Shown: positions 1 to 8,877, counted from the stretch's first letter. The stretch: DNA of 64,000 bases from Candidatus Bathyarchaeota archaeon (GCA_026014745.1 JAOZHS010000001.1:1-64000), one strand, 5' to 3'. Notes: generated by a model not told the origin, from the letters alone. Program-made: numbers and translations.

Positions 1-240
1 TTCTCCAGTATCAGGGGGCATATCAGCAGTCCAATAGACAAGCAACTGATCTTGAGCAACACCAATAACACTACTGCTAACACTACAGTAGATGTAGCTG
101 GTGTGTGTGACAGTATATGTAGCAGCAGAAGCATACGGAAGAGTAGCAGCAGCGATAGAAAGTAACAGAAGCATGGAGATTACGGTTGCGGTCAATTTCT
201 GATTGATTGACAAATGTTTTTTAAAATTCAAATTTGGCAT
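1..240 (-). CDS. Secreted protein, 5' part only
   Basis: An open reading frame of 80 codons starts at an ATG whose first base is 240 and runs off the left edge of the window. The first 40 residues look like an archaeal signal peptide: a basic start (N-F-K-K-H), a hydrophobic core around residues 20-33 (S-M-L-L-L-L-S-I-A-A-A) and an A-S-A-A cleavage-like site near residues 39-42. The mature part begins Thr/Ser/Val-rich, as in beta-sandwich surface proteins. No family can be named from 80 residues. Its stop lies outside the window. It reads in the same direction as the cdh operon, whose terminator lies between 372 and 431, so it is probably a separate unit. Confidence 0.6.
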   Translation of the reverse strand, partial: MPNLNFKKHLSINQKLTATVISMLLLLSIAAATLPYASAATYTVTHTSYIYCSVSSSVIGVAQDQLLVYWTADMPPDTGE

Positions 241-371
241 ACCTTTTCCAATTTTGTGGGCTTACATCCGAGCTAATGTCATTTAAGTTTCACTCACCCA
301 TAGTGAGTACTAAAAGCAGCAAACTGGTTGATTAATAGGCAAAAAGGCAAACCATAAGTAAACCACAAAGA

Positions 372-431
372 CGCTAATTTATTAGCGTTTAAAATATTTA
401 AAACGGAAAAAATAAGAAAAAGAAAGAATGG
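372..431 (-). terminator. Terminator region after cdhE
   Basis: Read on the minus strand, the cdhE stop is followed by a run rich in T (about 398-425), the usual archaeal termination signal. A perfect 7-bp inverted repeat (CGCTAAT at 372-378, ATTAGCG at 381-387) follows it. Together these probably end the cdh transcript. Confidence 0.5.
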
Positions 432-1865
432 CTATGGTTGCCATTTATCAATTATGTATTTCGCGATCTCACTGCTATCGCGTGGACCAACGAGGACTTT
501 CCAGCCGGAAAGTTCTTCGATTTCTCCGCTGATGCGTGAGGCTTTGCCGGGGCTGATGATTTTGCGGTGCTTGACTTTACCCTCGATACCGCTTGCTTTG
601 ATTGCGTCTGCGATGCGTTCTGCGGTTAGTTTGCGTCCTGCGACACCGCTGTCGATAGCTGAGCCTTCTGCGTCGACAACGATTAGGTAGGCGTTGGTCT
701 TGCTTGATTCGATGTCTGAGGCAACTGTGTAGTAGGTCAATGCGAAGTTGCTTGTGAACATTACTGGGCTGTTCTCATCAGGTGTGCCGAAGACTTTGAG
801 GCCTGGTGCGACTGCGACTGGTTTGCGTGGGTCAGTGTAGATGTTCTGGCGCAGTACTGCGAGGGGTAATAGACTCCATCCGTCGTTTCCGTGGAGGATG
901 AGTGCGTCTGCGTAACGGACAACCAGCATGGATGCGAGGTATGATTCGCGCCATTTGATGAGGTCGTCTGCTGTTTCGCCCTTGTTTGCCCAGACTGCCA
1001 TGGGTATGCCAAGTAGGGGTAGACCTGCGAGTTCGTCGCCGGCTTTTGTTGCTGCACGTCGTAGCATGGTGAAGTTGTTTATTGTGTCTTGTATGCCTTC
1101 GTTTCCGAAGGTTCCGGGGTCTAGGACGATGTCTTTAACGCCGTAGGTTTGAAGCGTCTTTGCGATTGACATAAGCCCGTCAAGGTTGTTTGGTGCAGAT
1201 GCAACAAGTGGTGCATCATACATGATTGCGAGTTCTGCCATGTCTTTCCAGTTTTCAGCAGTTGCAGCGTAGAGGAGTGGGCGTGCTTTTGGTGCTGCCA
1301 TCAAGCCTGCTTCCATAACTTGTGGGTTAAGGGCGCAAAGGACCATAGGTAGCTTGGTGGTTTCAGAGACTTTCTTGACACATGCTTTGAATTTGTCTGC
1401 GTCGTCGCTTGTGGATCGAACTGCGATCATGTCGAGTTTGAGGGTGTTGCCGATGTATTCAAAACTGAAGTTCTCAGTTTTCTGTACGCGGGCAACCACT
1501 TCGCTCTCAGGCATCTCGTCAGTAACGTCGATCGCGATTGCGGTTGGGTTTTTGTATGTGAGCTCGTGGCGGTACATGACAAGTTTGCCGCCGATTTTCT
1601 TGGCTTTGTCGCCAACACCGATGGTTATTTCTTTTACTGCGGGTTTGAGGAGCTCTTTTAGAGCAACATATTGTTTTGCGTATTCGGGTTTTTGGAGTGG
1701 CTTGCAAGCGTCTAGTTCTAGTTCGCGGTTGACAATCTTTGCGGCGAATGCCATACAGTTGTCTTGACCGCATTCTTTGCAGTTAGTTTTTGGTAGGTTC
1801 TTGTAAATGGTAATTGGGCTGAGTTCTTTTATTCCGCCTTTTTTCTCGTCTGCCATATCAGTCAT
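432..1865 (-). CDS. cdhE: CODH/ACS corrinoid iron-sulfur protein, large (gamma) subunit
   Basis: Large subunit of the corrinoid iron-sulfur protein. It takes a methyl group from methyl-tetrahydropterin onto cobalt and hands it to the acetyl-CoA synthase subunit. The N-terminus holds the [4Fe-4S] motif C-x2-C-x4-C-x16-C (Cys29, 32, 37, 54) that reduces the corrinoid. A TIM-barrel-like middle follows, and the C-terminal part (about residues 330-477) matches the corrinoid-binding region of the family. The length, 477 aa, is normal. It is the last gene of cdhABCDE, 6 bp after cdhD. The ATG at 1865 follows an AAGGAG only 2 nt away, so the second ATG three codons on is also possible. Identification rests on family resemblance of the whole chain and operon order. 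Confidence 0.95.
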   Translation of the reverse strand: MTDMADEKKGGIKELSPITIYKNLPKTNCKECGQDNCMAFAAKIVNRELELDACKPLQKPEYAKQYVALKELLKPAVKEITIGVGDKAKKIGGKLVMYRHELTYKNPTAIAIDVTDEMPESEVVARVQKTENFSFEYIGNTLKLDMIAVRSTSDDADKFKACVKKVSETTKLPMVLCALNPQVMEAGLMAAPKARPLLYAATAENWKDMAELAIMYDAPLVASAPNNLDGLMSIAKTLQTYGVKDIVLDPGTFGNEGIQDTINNFTMLRRAATKAGDELAGLPLLGIPMAVWANKGETADDLIKWRESYLASMLVVRYADALILHGNDGWSLLPLAVLRQNIYTDPRKPVAVAPGLKVFGTPDENSPVMFTSNFALTYYTVASDIESSKTNAYLIVVDAEGSAIDSGVAGRKLTAERIADAIKASGIEGKVKHRKIISPGKASRISGEIEELSGWKVLVGPRDSSEIAKYIIDKWQP

Positions 1866-1871
1866 GTCTCC

Positions 1872-3038
1872 TTAAGCCTTTACTTTGACCCAGTCTAGGA
1901 ACTTTGTTGGGTCTGCTTTTTTGTTTGCTGTTATGTAGTTAGTGACGTCTTTGAGGGTCTTAACTGCTGCTGGATGCATCATCATGAATACGTCGACACC
2001 TGCCGTGAGCAGGGTAAGCGCGGTGGTGACTTCCCAAAGTGGGCCTCTAAGTTCGCGTGGTTCCCAATCAGCTGACATCTTTAGCCATGCTTCACGGGCT
2101 GCCCAAGCGTTGGTTGTACCTGAGCTCATGGGCTGTGCGAGTTCCATGTCGCCCATTAATCCGCCTATGCGTGCACGTTCCATGTTAGTGAATGCGTAAT
2201 CTAAACCGTAACCTAAGGCTGCGGTGGTTAAGTCCATGACGATGTCTTCGCGTGATAGGTGGTCAAAGAGGCGCCTGTTTAGTTCGCGTGCAAAGTTGAG
2301 GTCCATTGGTGTGAATGCGAGTACTGCGTTGCCAGCTTTCTTGATGAATTTAGCACATTTTTCGCCATCCATGTCGCGTGTGACTGAGCTAATTAGGAAG
2401 CGTTCACCGGGGAATTGTGCACATACCTCTTCGAACAGAGCAGTGTCTTTTACTGGGTCACCGCATCCGCCGATTACGAGGGGTACGTCAACTGCTTGCA
2501 GAACCTTCTCGATGGTTTTGCATGCGTCTTTTGGTGATGCATCTTTGAGTAGTGGGTCAACGCTGATGAGGTGCATTGTAACCATGTCTGCGCCGAACTT
2601 TTCGACTGCAAGTTTTGCCCATGCTGCTGGGTCGCCGACGACGTCTTTAACGTGCATCTTGACGGCCTTGGACAGGGGAACTTCCATGTCGAAAACGTCT
2701 AAAGTTACGATTGGTTTGTGTGGTGTTGGGTTCTCAAAGGAATAGAAAGCAGGAGAGAGTTCTCCGCCGATAGTGACTGTTTTGCCGCGTGTGCCGCCAT
2801 CGCTCTTGGTTGCGCCTAGTTTGACTGTGGCGATTTTGTTGGGGTATTTCTCGATTGGTAGTTTGAATTGTGACTGTAGTAGACTTGTTGGTTTGCCTGT
2901 TGAGACGCCTGCGGGAAGCTTGAGCTTTGGTAGGACAGTTGCTGCCATGCCAGGGGTAAAGAGGATTTCCAGCTCCTTAGCTTCAAGTTGGAAGTCTTCC
3001 AACTCTATCTGCTTGAACTTTGCTAGCGCTGCTAGCAA
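1872..3038 (-). CDS. cdhD: CODH/ACS corrinoid iron-sulfur protein, small (delta) subunit
   Basis: Small subunit of the corrinoid iron-sulfur protein, a TIM-barrel partner of CdhE in methyl transfer to acetyl-CoA synthase. The segment K-F-K-Q-I-E-L-E-D-F near the start, the G-x-C-G-D-P-x-K-D barrel motif and the T-T-A-A-L-G-Y-G stretch are typical of the family. The start is uncertain. TTG at 3038 is the first canonical codon but has no clear ribosome site. The frame stays open upstream to a TGA at 3102-3104, and these codons read like protein (L-K-K-S-E-G-L-Q-L-S-D-D-L). A GGTGA overlapping that stop sits 6 nt before an ACG at 3095, so translation may start there (407 aa instead of 388). It lies between cdhC and cdhE. 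Confidence 0.93.
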   Translation of the reverse strand: MLAALAKFKQIELEDFQLEAKELEILFTPGMAATVLPKLKLPAGVSTGKPTSLLQSQFKLPIEKYPNKIATVKLGATKSDGGTRGKTVTIGGELSPAFYSFENPTPHKPIVTLDVFDMEVPLSKAVKMHVKDVVGDPAAWAKLAVEKFGADMVTMHLISVDPLLKDASPKDACKTIEKVLQAVDVPLVIGGCGDPVKDTALFEEVCAQFPGERFLISSVTRDMDGEKCAKFIKKAGNAVLAFTPMDLNFARELNRRLFDHLSREDIVMDLTTAALGYGLDYAFTNMERARIGGLMGDMELAQPMSSGTTNAWAAREAWLKMSADWEPRELRGPLWEVTTALTLLTAGVDVFMMMHPAAVKTLKDVTNYITANKKADPTKFLDWVKVKA

Positions 3039-3110
3039 GTCATCGGAGAGCTGTAGGCCCTCGCTTTTCTTTAGATCGTTGTTGTGGTGAGTCGTTTGAG
3101 TTCACCAGGT

Positions 3111-4517
3111 TTATGGCTTCTTATCGTCTTTGACGGTTTGGATGATGACTTTGTTGGCGTAGATCTTGGCGTCTTTGAGGATGATTTTGAATCCGCCGGC
3201 CATTATTGGCAAAGACCCTGCTGTTGCAACTGGCATCATGGTGCCTGCTGCTTCTTCGTTAACAGTGACTGCTGCGGTTTCTTCTGCGGGTGCTTCTTCA
3301 GCCCATCTTGCTACCACTGGGTGGTTCTTTGCCTTCAGGAAGGCTTTGAGTTCGTCAACGTTCTTTGCGTCTTCTTCAGTGGCGATTTTGTCAACTACGT
3401 CTGCGGGGATGAAGTCTTTGACTTTTTCTTTGACCTCTTTGGGTACCCAAACGATGCGGTTCCAGCCACCGTCTGCTGCGAAGAATTTGCTGCTTCGCAT
3501 ATATTCGATGGACATGCCGTGGAAGCCGTCGATTTGGCGTCCGCCTGCTGCAGAGTCTGCAATAGTGCTGAAGGGTAAGCCGTTTACGGTTGCGCCCTTG
3601 AAGTTTCTTTGCACTACTGCTAAGCCGTCAACTTCGGGGACGTAGAAGGTTACTGCTTCGAAGCATCCGCATGAAGTGTGTGGGTGGTCAAAGGCTGTGT
3701 ATAACCAGACTTGGTTGACTTCGCCCATGCTGCGTTTCTTTGCTGCTTCGTTGACGCCACTGAATTCGCCTTTTTCGGCGTTGATCATTTCGCCTCTTGG
3801 AATTGCGAAGACTGGACCCTTGGGGTCAATGCTTGCGGAGGCTTTACCGTCAAACCAGCTGATGGCACCGCAGTTGCTGTATCTTTGTGGTGTGATAACA
3901 CAAACGTGGCTTGGTGCGAATGATTGACAAAGTGCACATCCGTAGAATGTGTCTACTTCAGAGTCTTTTAGACCTCTGGCTTTTGCATCGCGTGATTCAT
4001 ATGCTTGGATTGCTGCGGGGGTCATTTCGTCGAGTTTTGCTGGGTCTGTGATGAAGGTAACTTGTAGTTTCTCTACGATGGGTAATTCGCTCTTGAAGAG
4101 GCGGTAGAGAACTTTGCCGATGGGTTCAAAGCTGTTGAGGCCTTTTTGGAAGGATTTTTTGCCGATGCGTATCCAGATGTCATAGCGCTGGTTTAGGTGC
4201 ATGAAGCCTTCGATGTAGTTAAGATAGCCATGAATGCGCCTTTCAAGGACACCTTCAAGACCTGCATCGAGTTTTGCGCCTGCCGCTTCAATGAGAACAC
4301 CGAAGGGATATGCGCCGCCTTCTTTGAGGTCTTTTAAGTCTGGGCCGATGATGGTGATTTTGCCATCGTCGACTTCATTCATGGGTTTTACTTTTGCCAG
4401 TTCAAACTTTTGTTTGACTGTTGGACCGCCGAGTTCGACTTGCATGTCGTTTCGTCGGATACGTTCACCTTCGTAGATGACGCCAACTTCTACGGGGATA
4501 TCTTTAAACATTGACAT
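3111..4517 (-). CDS. cdhC: CODH/ACS acetyl-CoA synthase (beta) subunit
   Basis: Acetyl-CoA synthase subunit. It joins a methyl group, CO and coenzyme A to acetyl-CoA at the nickel-containing A-cluster. The A-cluster cysteines are visible: Y-G-C-A-L-C about residues 193-198, S-N-C-G about 20 residues on, and T-S-C-G-C-F-E about residue 285. At 468 aa it is the short archaeal form, lacking the N-terminal CODH-binding domain of bacterial AcsB. The C-terminal 60 residues (Ala/Glu/Val-rich linker, then a hydrophobic stretch and K-I-I-L-K-D-A-K) form a variable tail. It starts 4 bp after cdhB; GGAGGA lies about 10 nt before the ATG. Its stop is at 3111, 15 nt before the likely ACG start of cdhD. 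Confidence 0.96.
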   Translation of the reverse strand: MSMFKDIPVEVGVIYEGERIRRNDMQVELGGPTVKQKFELAKVKPMNEVDDGKITIIGPDLKDLKEGGAYPFGVLIEAAGAKLDAGLEGVLERRIHGYLNYIEGFMHLNQRYDIWIRIGKKSFQKGLNSFEPIGKVLYRLFKSELPIVEKLQVTFITDPAKLDEMTPAAIQAYESRDAKARGLKDSEVDTFYGCALCQSFAPSHVCVITPQRYSNCGAISWFDGKASASIDPKGPVFAIPRGEMINAEKGEFSGVNEAAKKRSMGEVNQVWLYTAFDHPHTSCGCFEAVTFYVPEVDGLAVVQRNFKGATVNGLPFSTIADSAAGGRQIDGFHGMSIEYMRSSKFFAADGGWNRIVWVPKEVKEKVKDFIPADVVDKIATEEDAKNVDELKAFLKAKNHPVVARWAEEAPAEETAAVTVNEEAAGTMMPVATAGSLPIMAGGFKIILKDAKIYANKVIIQTVKDDKKP

Positions 4518-4521
4518 TTTC

Positions 4522-5067
4522 TTAGTTTCCTCCTTCTTTAAATTTTGAGGTCATGACTTTGAGGTTCGCAGCCCATTCTTCTAGGCTTGCGTTGGGGAAA
4601 GACCAACTTGCGTGTACATGATACATGTTGTCCAGAGTCATAGTTTTGAGAGTTGGTGCGAAGTGCTTTAGACCGCTAAGGATGAGTGCTTCCATATAGT
4701 AGGGCATACCGACGTACATGACTAGGTCTGGGTGTCCTTTGCCGTCTAGTCCCATCCAGGTTGGGTCGCAGACGCGTTGGCTAATTTCCATTGCATTCCA
4801 GAATGCTGCTGGAGTGTAGCCGCGTTTTACGAATTCGCCGACCATATGGGCGGTTGCGACAACTGGGACTTTGCTTGCGTTTGCTAAATCAATGATGTAT
4901 TCGATAGCTTGTTTGCCCTCCATCCAACGTTCAGTTACGTTGCTGCCCACAATAAGAAGGGGGCGTTGGGCTTTTTTGATCATTGCTACGGCTATCTCGG
5001 GTTTTTGGATTGGGTTTGCTTTTTTAGTTGCTGCAATTTCTGCACATTGCCATGGTTCACAGGACAT
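4522..5067 (-). CDS. cdhB: CODH/ACS epsilon subunit
   Basis: Epsilon subunit, which binds CdhA in the alpha2-epsilon2 CODH component and is thought to help electron transfer with FAD or ferredoxin. The protein (181 aa) has the Rossmann-like DHS/NAD-FAD-binding fold of the family. The core R-P-L-L-I-V-G-S-N-V about residues 33-42 is the typical first strand, and the C-terminal part carries the family stretch M-T-L-D-N-M-Y-H-V-H-A-S-W-S-F-P-N. It sits 13 bp after cdhA with a strong AGGAGGAG site 7 nt before its ATG. Length and gene order are those of archaeal cdh operons. Confidence 0.94.
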   Translation of the reverse strand: MSCEPWQCAEIAATKKANPIQKPEIAVAMIKKAQRPLLIVGSNVTERWMEGKQAIEYIIDLANASKVPVVATAHMVGEFVKRGYTPAAFWNAMEISQRVCDPTWMGLDGKGHPDLVMYVGMPYYMEALILSGLKHFAPTLKTMTLDNMYHVHASWSFPNASLEEWAANLKVMTSKFKEGGN

Positions 5068-5080
5068 AGTTTTTCTCCTC

Positions 5081-7426
5081 CTACTTCATCTTCCGGACCA
5101 TTCTTGGAAGCAATGTTGGGTCCGGAATTGTTGTTTCTTTCCAGTTGTTAGCTTCAAGGAGCTTGGTTATTTCATCTTTCATTGTGATTGGAACATCAGC
5201 CATTGTTCTGACGTAGAGGTGAACATCGTTTGGCATAACACCCAGGTAGCGTTTGTGTAAGTCGATGTAGTGGCTAAGTTTGCCTGCGCGTCCCTTCCAT
5301 GTGTCGTTTGGTCTAAAGCATAATTTTGCGATTTGAACGATGCATTCTTCTTTTGTTTCTGCGATTGCGAAGAGGTGTTCTGGTGCTGGACCGACGTTGA
5401 CTGTTTCGCCTGTACGTGCATCAAGGACATTCCAGTTGGATGGGTCTTCTTTTCTGCCTTGGAGTGTTCGTCTGTATTTGCTGCCGTGTGGGCCGACGAC
5501 GACTGGTATGCCTAAGCGCCAGAAGCCTGCGCCGATTGCGGCTGCTTTCTGTGAGTATGCGCCCCAAGCTAAGCCGACTGCGCCGAGTCTGTTGTGGATG
5601 TAGTCTGCGATTTCTTCGTAGTTGCCTCTGAGTGGGCGTTTTGCGAAGATGTTTGCTACTTTGATGGCTGCACCTGCAATGTGGCTGTTTGCAACGCATG
5701 AACCGACGTTGCTGACTCCTCCTGCTTCGAATCCGCCTGGGAATTCTTCGTAGAGGGTCTTGCCTTCGCTGTTGCGGTAGCTGCCTGCTGACATAGCGCT
5801 GCATCCGGAGAGGACAACGATGTATCGTCTGCTTGCGAATTCTCGGGCTATGTCGTAGACGTCTTTGCCGCCTTTTGGATAGTTGCTGCAGCCAACGATT
5901 GCAACGATACCTGGAATTTCGCCAAGTACGATTGGGCTGCCGACGTTGCGGATTTCGACGTCTGAGACTGCACCTCTGCCGCTTCGGCATAGGTTGTCTT
6001 CGCATTCCATCGATTTTTCGCCTGCTTTGACGATGAGGCTGTGGATCATGATTTTCTGGGGGCATGCTTGTTCGCATCTTCCACATCCGATACAGACTTC
6101 GTAGAGGTCTGTTAGAAGGGAGAGGTCACCGGCTGCTGCAGCTTTCATGGCTGGCGGAATTGCGTAGTCTTGTGGACAGTTACGTTGACAAGCTTTACAT
6201 TGTGTGCAAGTCTTTGCGATCGCAACAACTTCTTCAGCTGACGGAAGAACGCTCTTGCGTTTGCGCACTGGAGCAACTGTTTGTGCAACGCGAACCGCGA
6301 TTTCGCCGACTTTTTCGGGGTCAAGAACTAGTACACCGTTAACTTTGCCGCTAACGAGGTCTTCGACGATTGCGTCTACTGAGTCGTCTGTGCGGTTCTT
6401 AAAGCCAACGCAGTTCTTCTCTGAGGCTGCAATAACTGGTGCGCCAACTTTTGCTGCTTCGTCAGCTACGTCAGTTCTGATGCATTGTTCATCGAGAACG
6501 ACTACGTCTGCTAAACCGGCACGGATGAATCTGAGTTCCCAACTGATTGGGCCAACGATTCTTGCACGTGTGTAATATCGTGTCATGTCGTGGGCGGTAC
6601 AGCATAAGCCAACCACTTCGATTTTATCGTCAACTTTCTTTTCTTTTGCATAATCAATGATGCTGACTGATGGAACGACGTTGTGGCCAATGCACATGAC
6701 AACTGGTTTGGTTCTGTCGACGCTTCCGATACCTAACTTTACTAGTGGGGCTTCGGGGTCAGCTTTTGGATAACCGAGAGCTGAAATCTGAGCAATGTCG
6801 CCAATTTCCATACCGACGTGGTCACACATACCAACGTGGAATGCTTTAGATTCGAAGTCAAGGTTGCATGCTTCTTGACCTGTATGGGCTGTTGCAAGAA
6901 TTTGTGTGATTTGTTCTTCTACATATGCTAATGCATCGTCTAAGTCGCCAAGAGTTTCTGGTTTTATACCAGTTACAAGACGTGTGACTGGCGCTTCGAC
7001 TTTAACGTTTAATCCTCCGACATCCAAGGGGTACCTGCGGCCATATTTCTCAATTAAGTGGTGAACTAAGTGCCTTGAATGGGCTGAGTGGCACGCCGAA
7101 CCGATTGCACAAGCAATCATGACAATACGTGATGATTGGGCTGCGATGTCTAAGCCGCATGCGCCGCGTTTTCCGGCAGTCAAATCACATTTGCCAAAAG
7201 TACATAGACAGCAGCTGTCGCAGTCGGGCATGTAAAAGGGCTTGTATTTGGTGAGAAGCTTCATGTCCCAATCGCGCAGAGCAGTTACGGAGGGCATTGG
7301 AGTTGGACCCATCGGCTCAGCATAATTGTCGTTAATAACCTTGCCAATGGATAATTCCAAATTTTTTATTTGACCAACATTGGTCTTCATTTCGTCGATT
7401 TTTACATGGACGTTTTTACTAGTCAA
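5081..7426 (-). CDS. cdhA: Carbon monoxide dehydrogenase catalytic (alpha) subunit
   Basis: Nickel-iron CO dehydrogenase subunit: reversible reduction of CO2 to CO at the C-cluster, with ferredoxin as electron partner. Visible motifs: an N-terminal cysteine set for the B/D clusters (C-D-S-C-C-L-C-T-F-G-K-C about residues 69-80, then C-G), two ferredoxin modules typical of archaeal CdhA (C-T-Q-C-K-A-C-Q-R-N-C-P and C-I-G-C-G-R-C-E-Q-A-C-P, about residues 410-465), and a C-terminal half with V-G-C-S-N-Y, S-G-C-S-A-M and G-S-C-V-A-N cysteine motifs that ligate the C-cluster. The length, 781 aa, is usual. The start is a TTG preceded by AGAGGT. It is the first gene of cdhABCDE; the promoter lies at 7443-7485. 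Confidence 0.97.
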   Translation of the reverse strand: MTSKNVHVKIDEMKTNVGQIKNLELSIGKVINDNYAEPMGPTPMPSVTALRDWDMKLLTKYKPFYMPDCDSCCLCTFGKCDLTAGKRGACGLDIAAQSSRIVMIACAIGSACHSAHSRHLVHHLIEKYGRRYPLDVGGLNVKVEAPVTRLVTGIKPETLGDLDDALAYVEEQITQILATAHTGQEACNLDFESKAFHVGMCDHVGMEIGDIAQISALGYPKADPEAPLVKLGIGSVDRTKPVVMCIGHNVVPSVSIIDYAKEKKVDDKIEVVGLCCTAHDMTRYYTRARIVGPISWELRFIRAGLADVVVLDEQCIRTDVADEAAKVGAPVIAASEKNCVGFKNRTDDSVDAIVEDLVSGKVNGVLVLDPEKVGEIAVRVAQTVAPVRKRKSVLPSAEEVVAIAKTCTQCKACQRNCPQDYAIPPAMKAAAAGDLSLLTDLYEVCIGCGRCEQACPQKIMIHSLIVKAGEKSMECEDNLCRSGRGAVSDVEIRNVGSPIVLGEIPGIVAIVGCSNYPKGGKDVYDIAREFASRRYIVVLSGCSAMSAGSYRNSEGKTLYEEFPGGFEAGGVSNVGSCVANSHIAGAAIKVANIFAKRPLRGNYEEIADYIHNRLGAVGLAWGAYSQKAAAIGAGFWRLGIPVVVGPHGSKYRRTLQGRKEDPSNWNVLDARTGETVNVGPAPEHLFAIAETKEECIVQIAKLCFRPNDTWKGRAGKLSHYIDLHKRYLGVMPNDVHLYVRTMADVPITMKDEITKLLEANNWKETTIPDPTLLPRMVRKMK

Positions 7427-7442
7427 ATTGGAGAACCTCTGT

Positions 7443-7485
7443 AAAGGTTTACCTGTTACCTTTCTGACATTGTTTTTAAACCTTT
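7443..7485 (-). promoter_or_regulatory. cdh operon promoter with inverted repeat
   Basis: On the minus strand a TATA-like GGTTTAAAAAC (7474-7484) lies about 50 bp before the cdhA TTG. Its left part, AAAGGTTTA, is repeated in inverted form as TAAACCTTT 25 bp downstream (plus-strand bases 7443-7451 and 7477-7485). A half copy, AAAGGTAAC, lies between. The arms flank the expected transcript start, so a repressor binding there could block the TATA box. No regulator is identified. Confidence 0.45.
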
Positions 7486-7563
7486 CCAGATTTGTTATAC
7501 AAAAGTCACGGTGTAGATATAGATATGCAAGGTTAACAAAAAAAACGCAAAAAAAACTTGGGA

Positions 7564-8328
7564 TTAGAGATATCCCAAAGATTTCAGAATCTTCTGAACG
7601 GACAAATAGGCTTTGTTGGTGTTTGGCAAATCAAGCAGGGATTTTCCGTCCAAAACAGCCTCATCAAGCTCTTCGTCAGCAGCGATTTTGCCGAGATATT
7701 TGAGGTTCAAGTCAGCTTCTGCCTGTTTACCTCTCTCTTCGGGGAAACGGTAGCCGCCGACGAGGTAGAAATTCTCAAATTTCATGTCCACTTCTTTGGC
7801 GATTCTAATAGCACGGCGAACGTGGTCTTGAGATTTTTTAGAGTGATCTAAAATGTCAAATATGTCATTTACATCTGAAGTGATTCGGCGATTAAGATTT
7901 TCTAGTCCCGCTGGAGAATCAATGAGTATATACTTGTAATTTTTGGTCAAAGACTCCAAAGCGCCTTTTAGGGCAGAGTTAGGCATACAGTAGCAGCCCT
8001 CGACCCATTTGGTGCCAACAGCCATGAAATCAAAGCTTTTGCTTTCATAGAGGCCGTTTTCCCAAATTCTGCTTTCAATGCGCTCTGTTGGGGGAACCCC
8101 GATTGTGGTGCCGCCTTTCTCAATAAAGGTGCTTACAATGAGTTCAGCAATGGTGGATTTACCTGCTTCTTTGAGGTCAACGCCTAGCATTTCAGCGAGG
8201 TTCTGGTCTGGGTCAGCATCAACCAACAAAATCGGTGCTGTACCAGCTTCAACAAAACATTTAGCCATAAGAGCAGTGAAACTGGATTTACCTGTTCCAC
8301 CACGACCAACCGTAACAAGAGTTGTCAT
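7564..8328 (-). CDS. cooC: CooC-type nickel-insertion ATPase for CODH
   Basis: MinD/SIMIBI-class P-loop ATPase, likely delivering nickel to the CdhA C-cluster. The P-loop is G-R-G-G-T-G-K-S-S (residues 8-16), so the signature lysine of the deviant Walker A motif (K-G-G) is arginine here. D-A-D-P-D-Q-N-L follows the second strand (about residues 38-45). A C-x-C motif (G-C-Y-C-M-P-N, about residues 114-120) is the nickel site of CooC dimers. I-L-I-D-S-P-A-G-L-E matches Walker B. It lies 137 bp upstream of cdhA in the same direction and could share regulation. A second CooC is at 11174-11950. Nickel insertion is inferred from family and position. Confidence 0.88.
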   Translation of the reverse strand: MTTLVTVGRGGTGKSSFTALMAKCFVEAGTAPILLVDADPDQNLAEMLGVDLKEAGKSTIAELIVSTFIEKGGTTIGVPPTERIESRIWENGLYESKSFDFMAVGTKWVEGCYCMPNSALKGALESLTKNYKYILIDSPAGLENLNRRITSDVNDIFDILDHSKKSQDHVRRAIRIAKEVDMKFENFYLVGGYRFPEERGKQAEADLNLKYLGKIAADEELDEAVLDGKSLLDLPNTNKAYLSVQKILKSLGYL

Positions 8329-8507
8329 ATAATAAACCTCAAACGTTTACGCCTTTTTCATTAATCAAAGTTCAATATATTTTCTATGGTTTAAATGGCG
8401 GCTTTTTCTTGATGCAAACACAGGCAAAAAAGAAAGTGAACAACTTTTATAGGCGACAGAACCTTTGGCATTTACTGATGATTTTTTGTTTTTAGGGAGG
8501 TGAATAA

Positions 8508-8792
8508 ATGCTATTTGAAGCAATTCATACGCATCCAGCAGCACAATGCCCCTTGCTTATGCCCCAAGGTAAAGCAATGATTAAACAACTTTTCTCAGAA
8601 GAGAACATAAAAAAAGCAGGAGTCAAAATAGTCGCCGCCTACATGAGTTGCCCCCAAGACACAGGTGCAGACCACAAAGGCTTTTTCACCATCGAAGCTC
8701 CAAACCCAGAGGCTATAAAAAACTTCTTTGGACCAATGACCGTTGAAATCCGACCAGTTAAACCACTAAGTGAAGTCGCAAAAACACTATAG
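8508..8792 (+). CDS. Small conserved protein of unknown function
   Basis: A 94-residue protein I do not recognise. The alternating pattern (K-I-V-A-A-Y-M-S-C, G-F-F-T-I-E-A, M-T-V-E-I-R-P-V) suggests three or four beta strands with two helices, as in ferredoxin-like dimeric alpha/beta-barrel proteins (DUF3303/EthD-like). Cys17 and Cys46, with His7 and His9, could bind a metal, but this is a guess. There is no signal or membrane segment. A good GGGAGGTGA lies 6 nt before the ATG. It diverges from cooC across a 179-bp promoter region and stands upstream of the zinc-ribbon gene, so it belongs to the CODH accessory neighbourhood. Confidence 0.7.
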   Translation: MLFEAIHTHPAAQCPLLMPQGKAMIKQLFSEENIKKAGVKIVAAYMSCPQDTGADHKGFFTIEAPNPEAIKNFFGPMTVEIRPVKPLSEVAKTL

Positions 8793-8877
8793 AACAGGGT
8801 AAAAGGCAAGGAATAAACAGGCAAACTCCACAAAAAACCACATAAACAACAAAAGCAACCTATCCACGGTGCAAAAC

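Noticed and set aside
2224-2745. A 173-codon plus-strand frame opposite cdhD
   Set aside because: Antisense to a conserved gene, Ser/Thr-rich shadow composition, no ribosome site or domain.
3084-3578. A plus-strand frame rich in Cys, Phe and Val opposite cdhC
   Set aside because: The composition is the mirror of cdhC codons. It is not a cysteine-rich protein.
5421-6086. A 221-codon open frame on the minus strand inside cdhA, rich in Arg
   Set aside because: It lies in another frame of the well-conserved cdhA. Its Arg/Ser/Gln-rich composition is an effect of cdhA codon use, and it has no recognisable domain.
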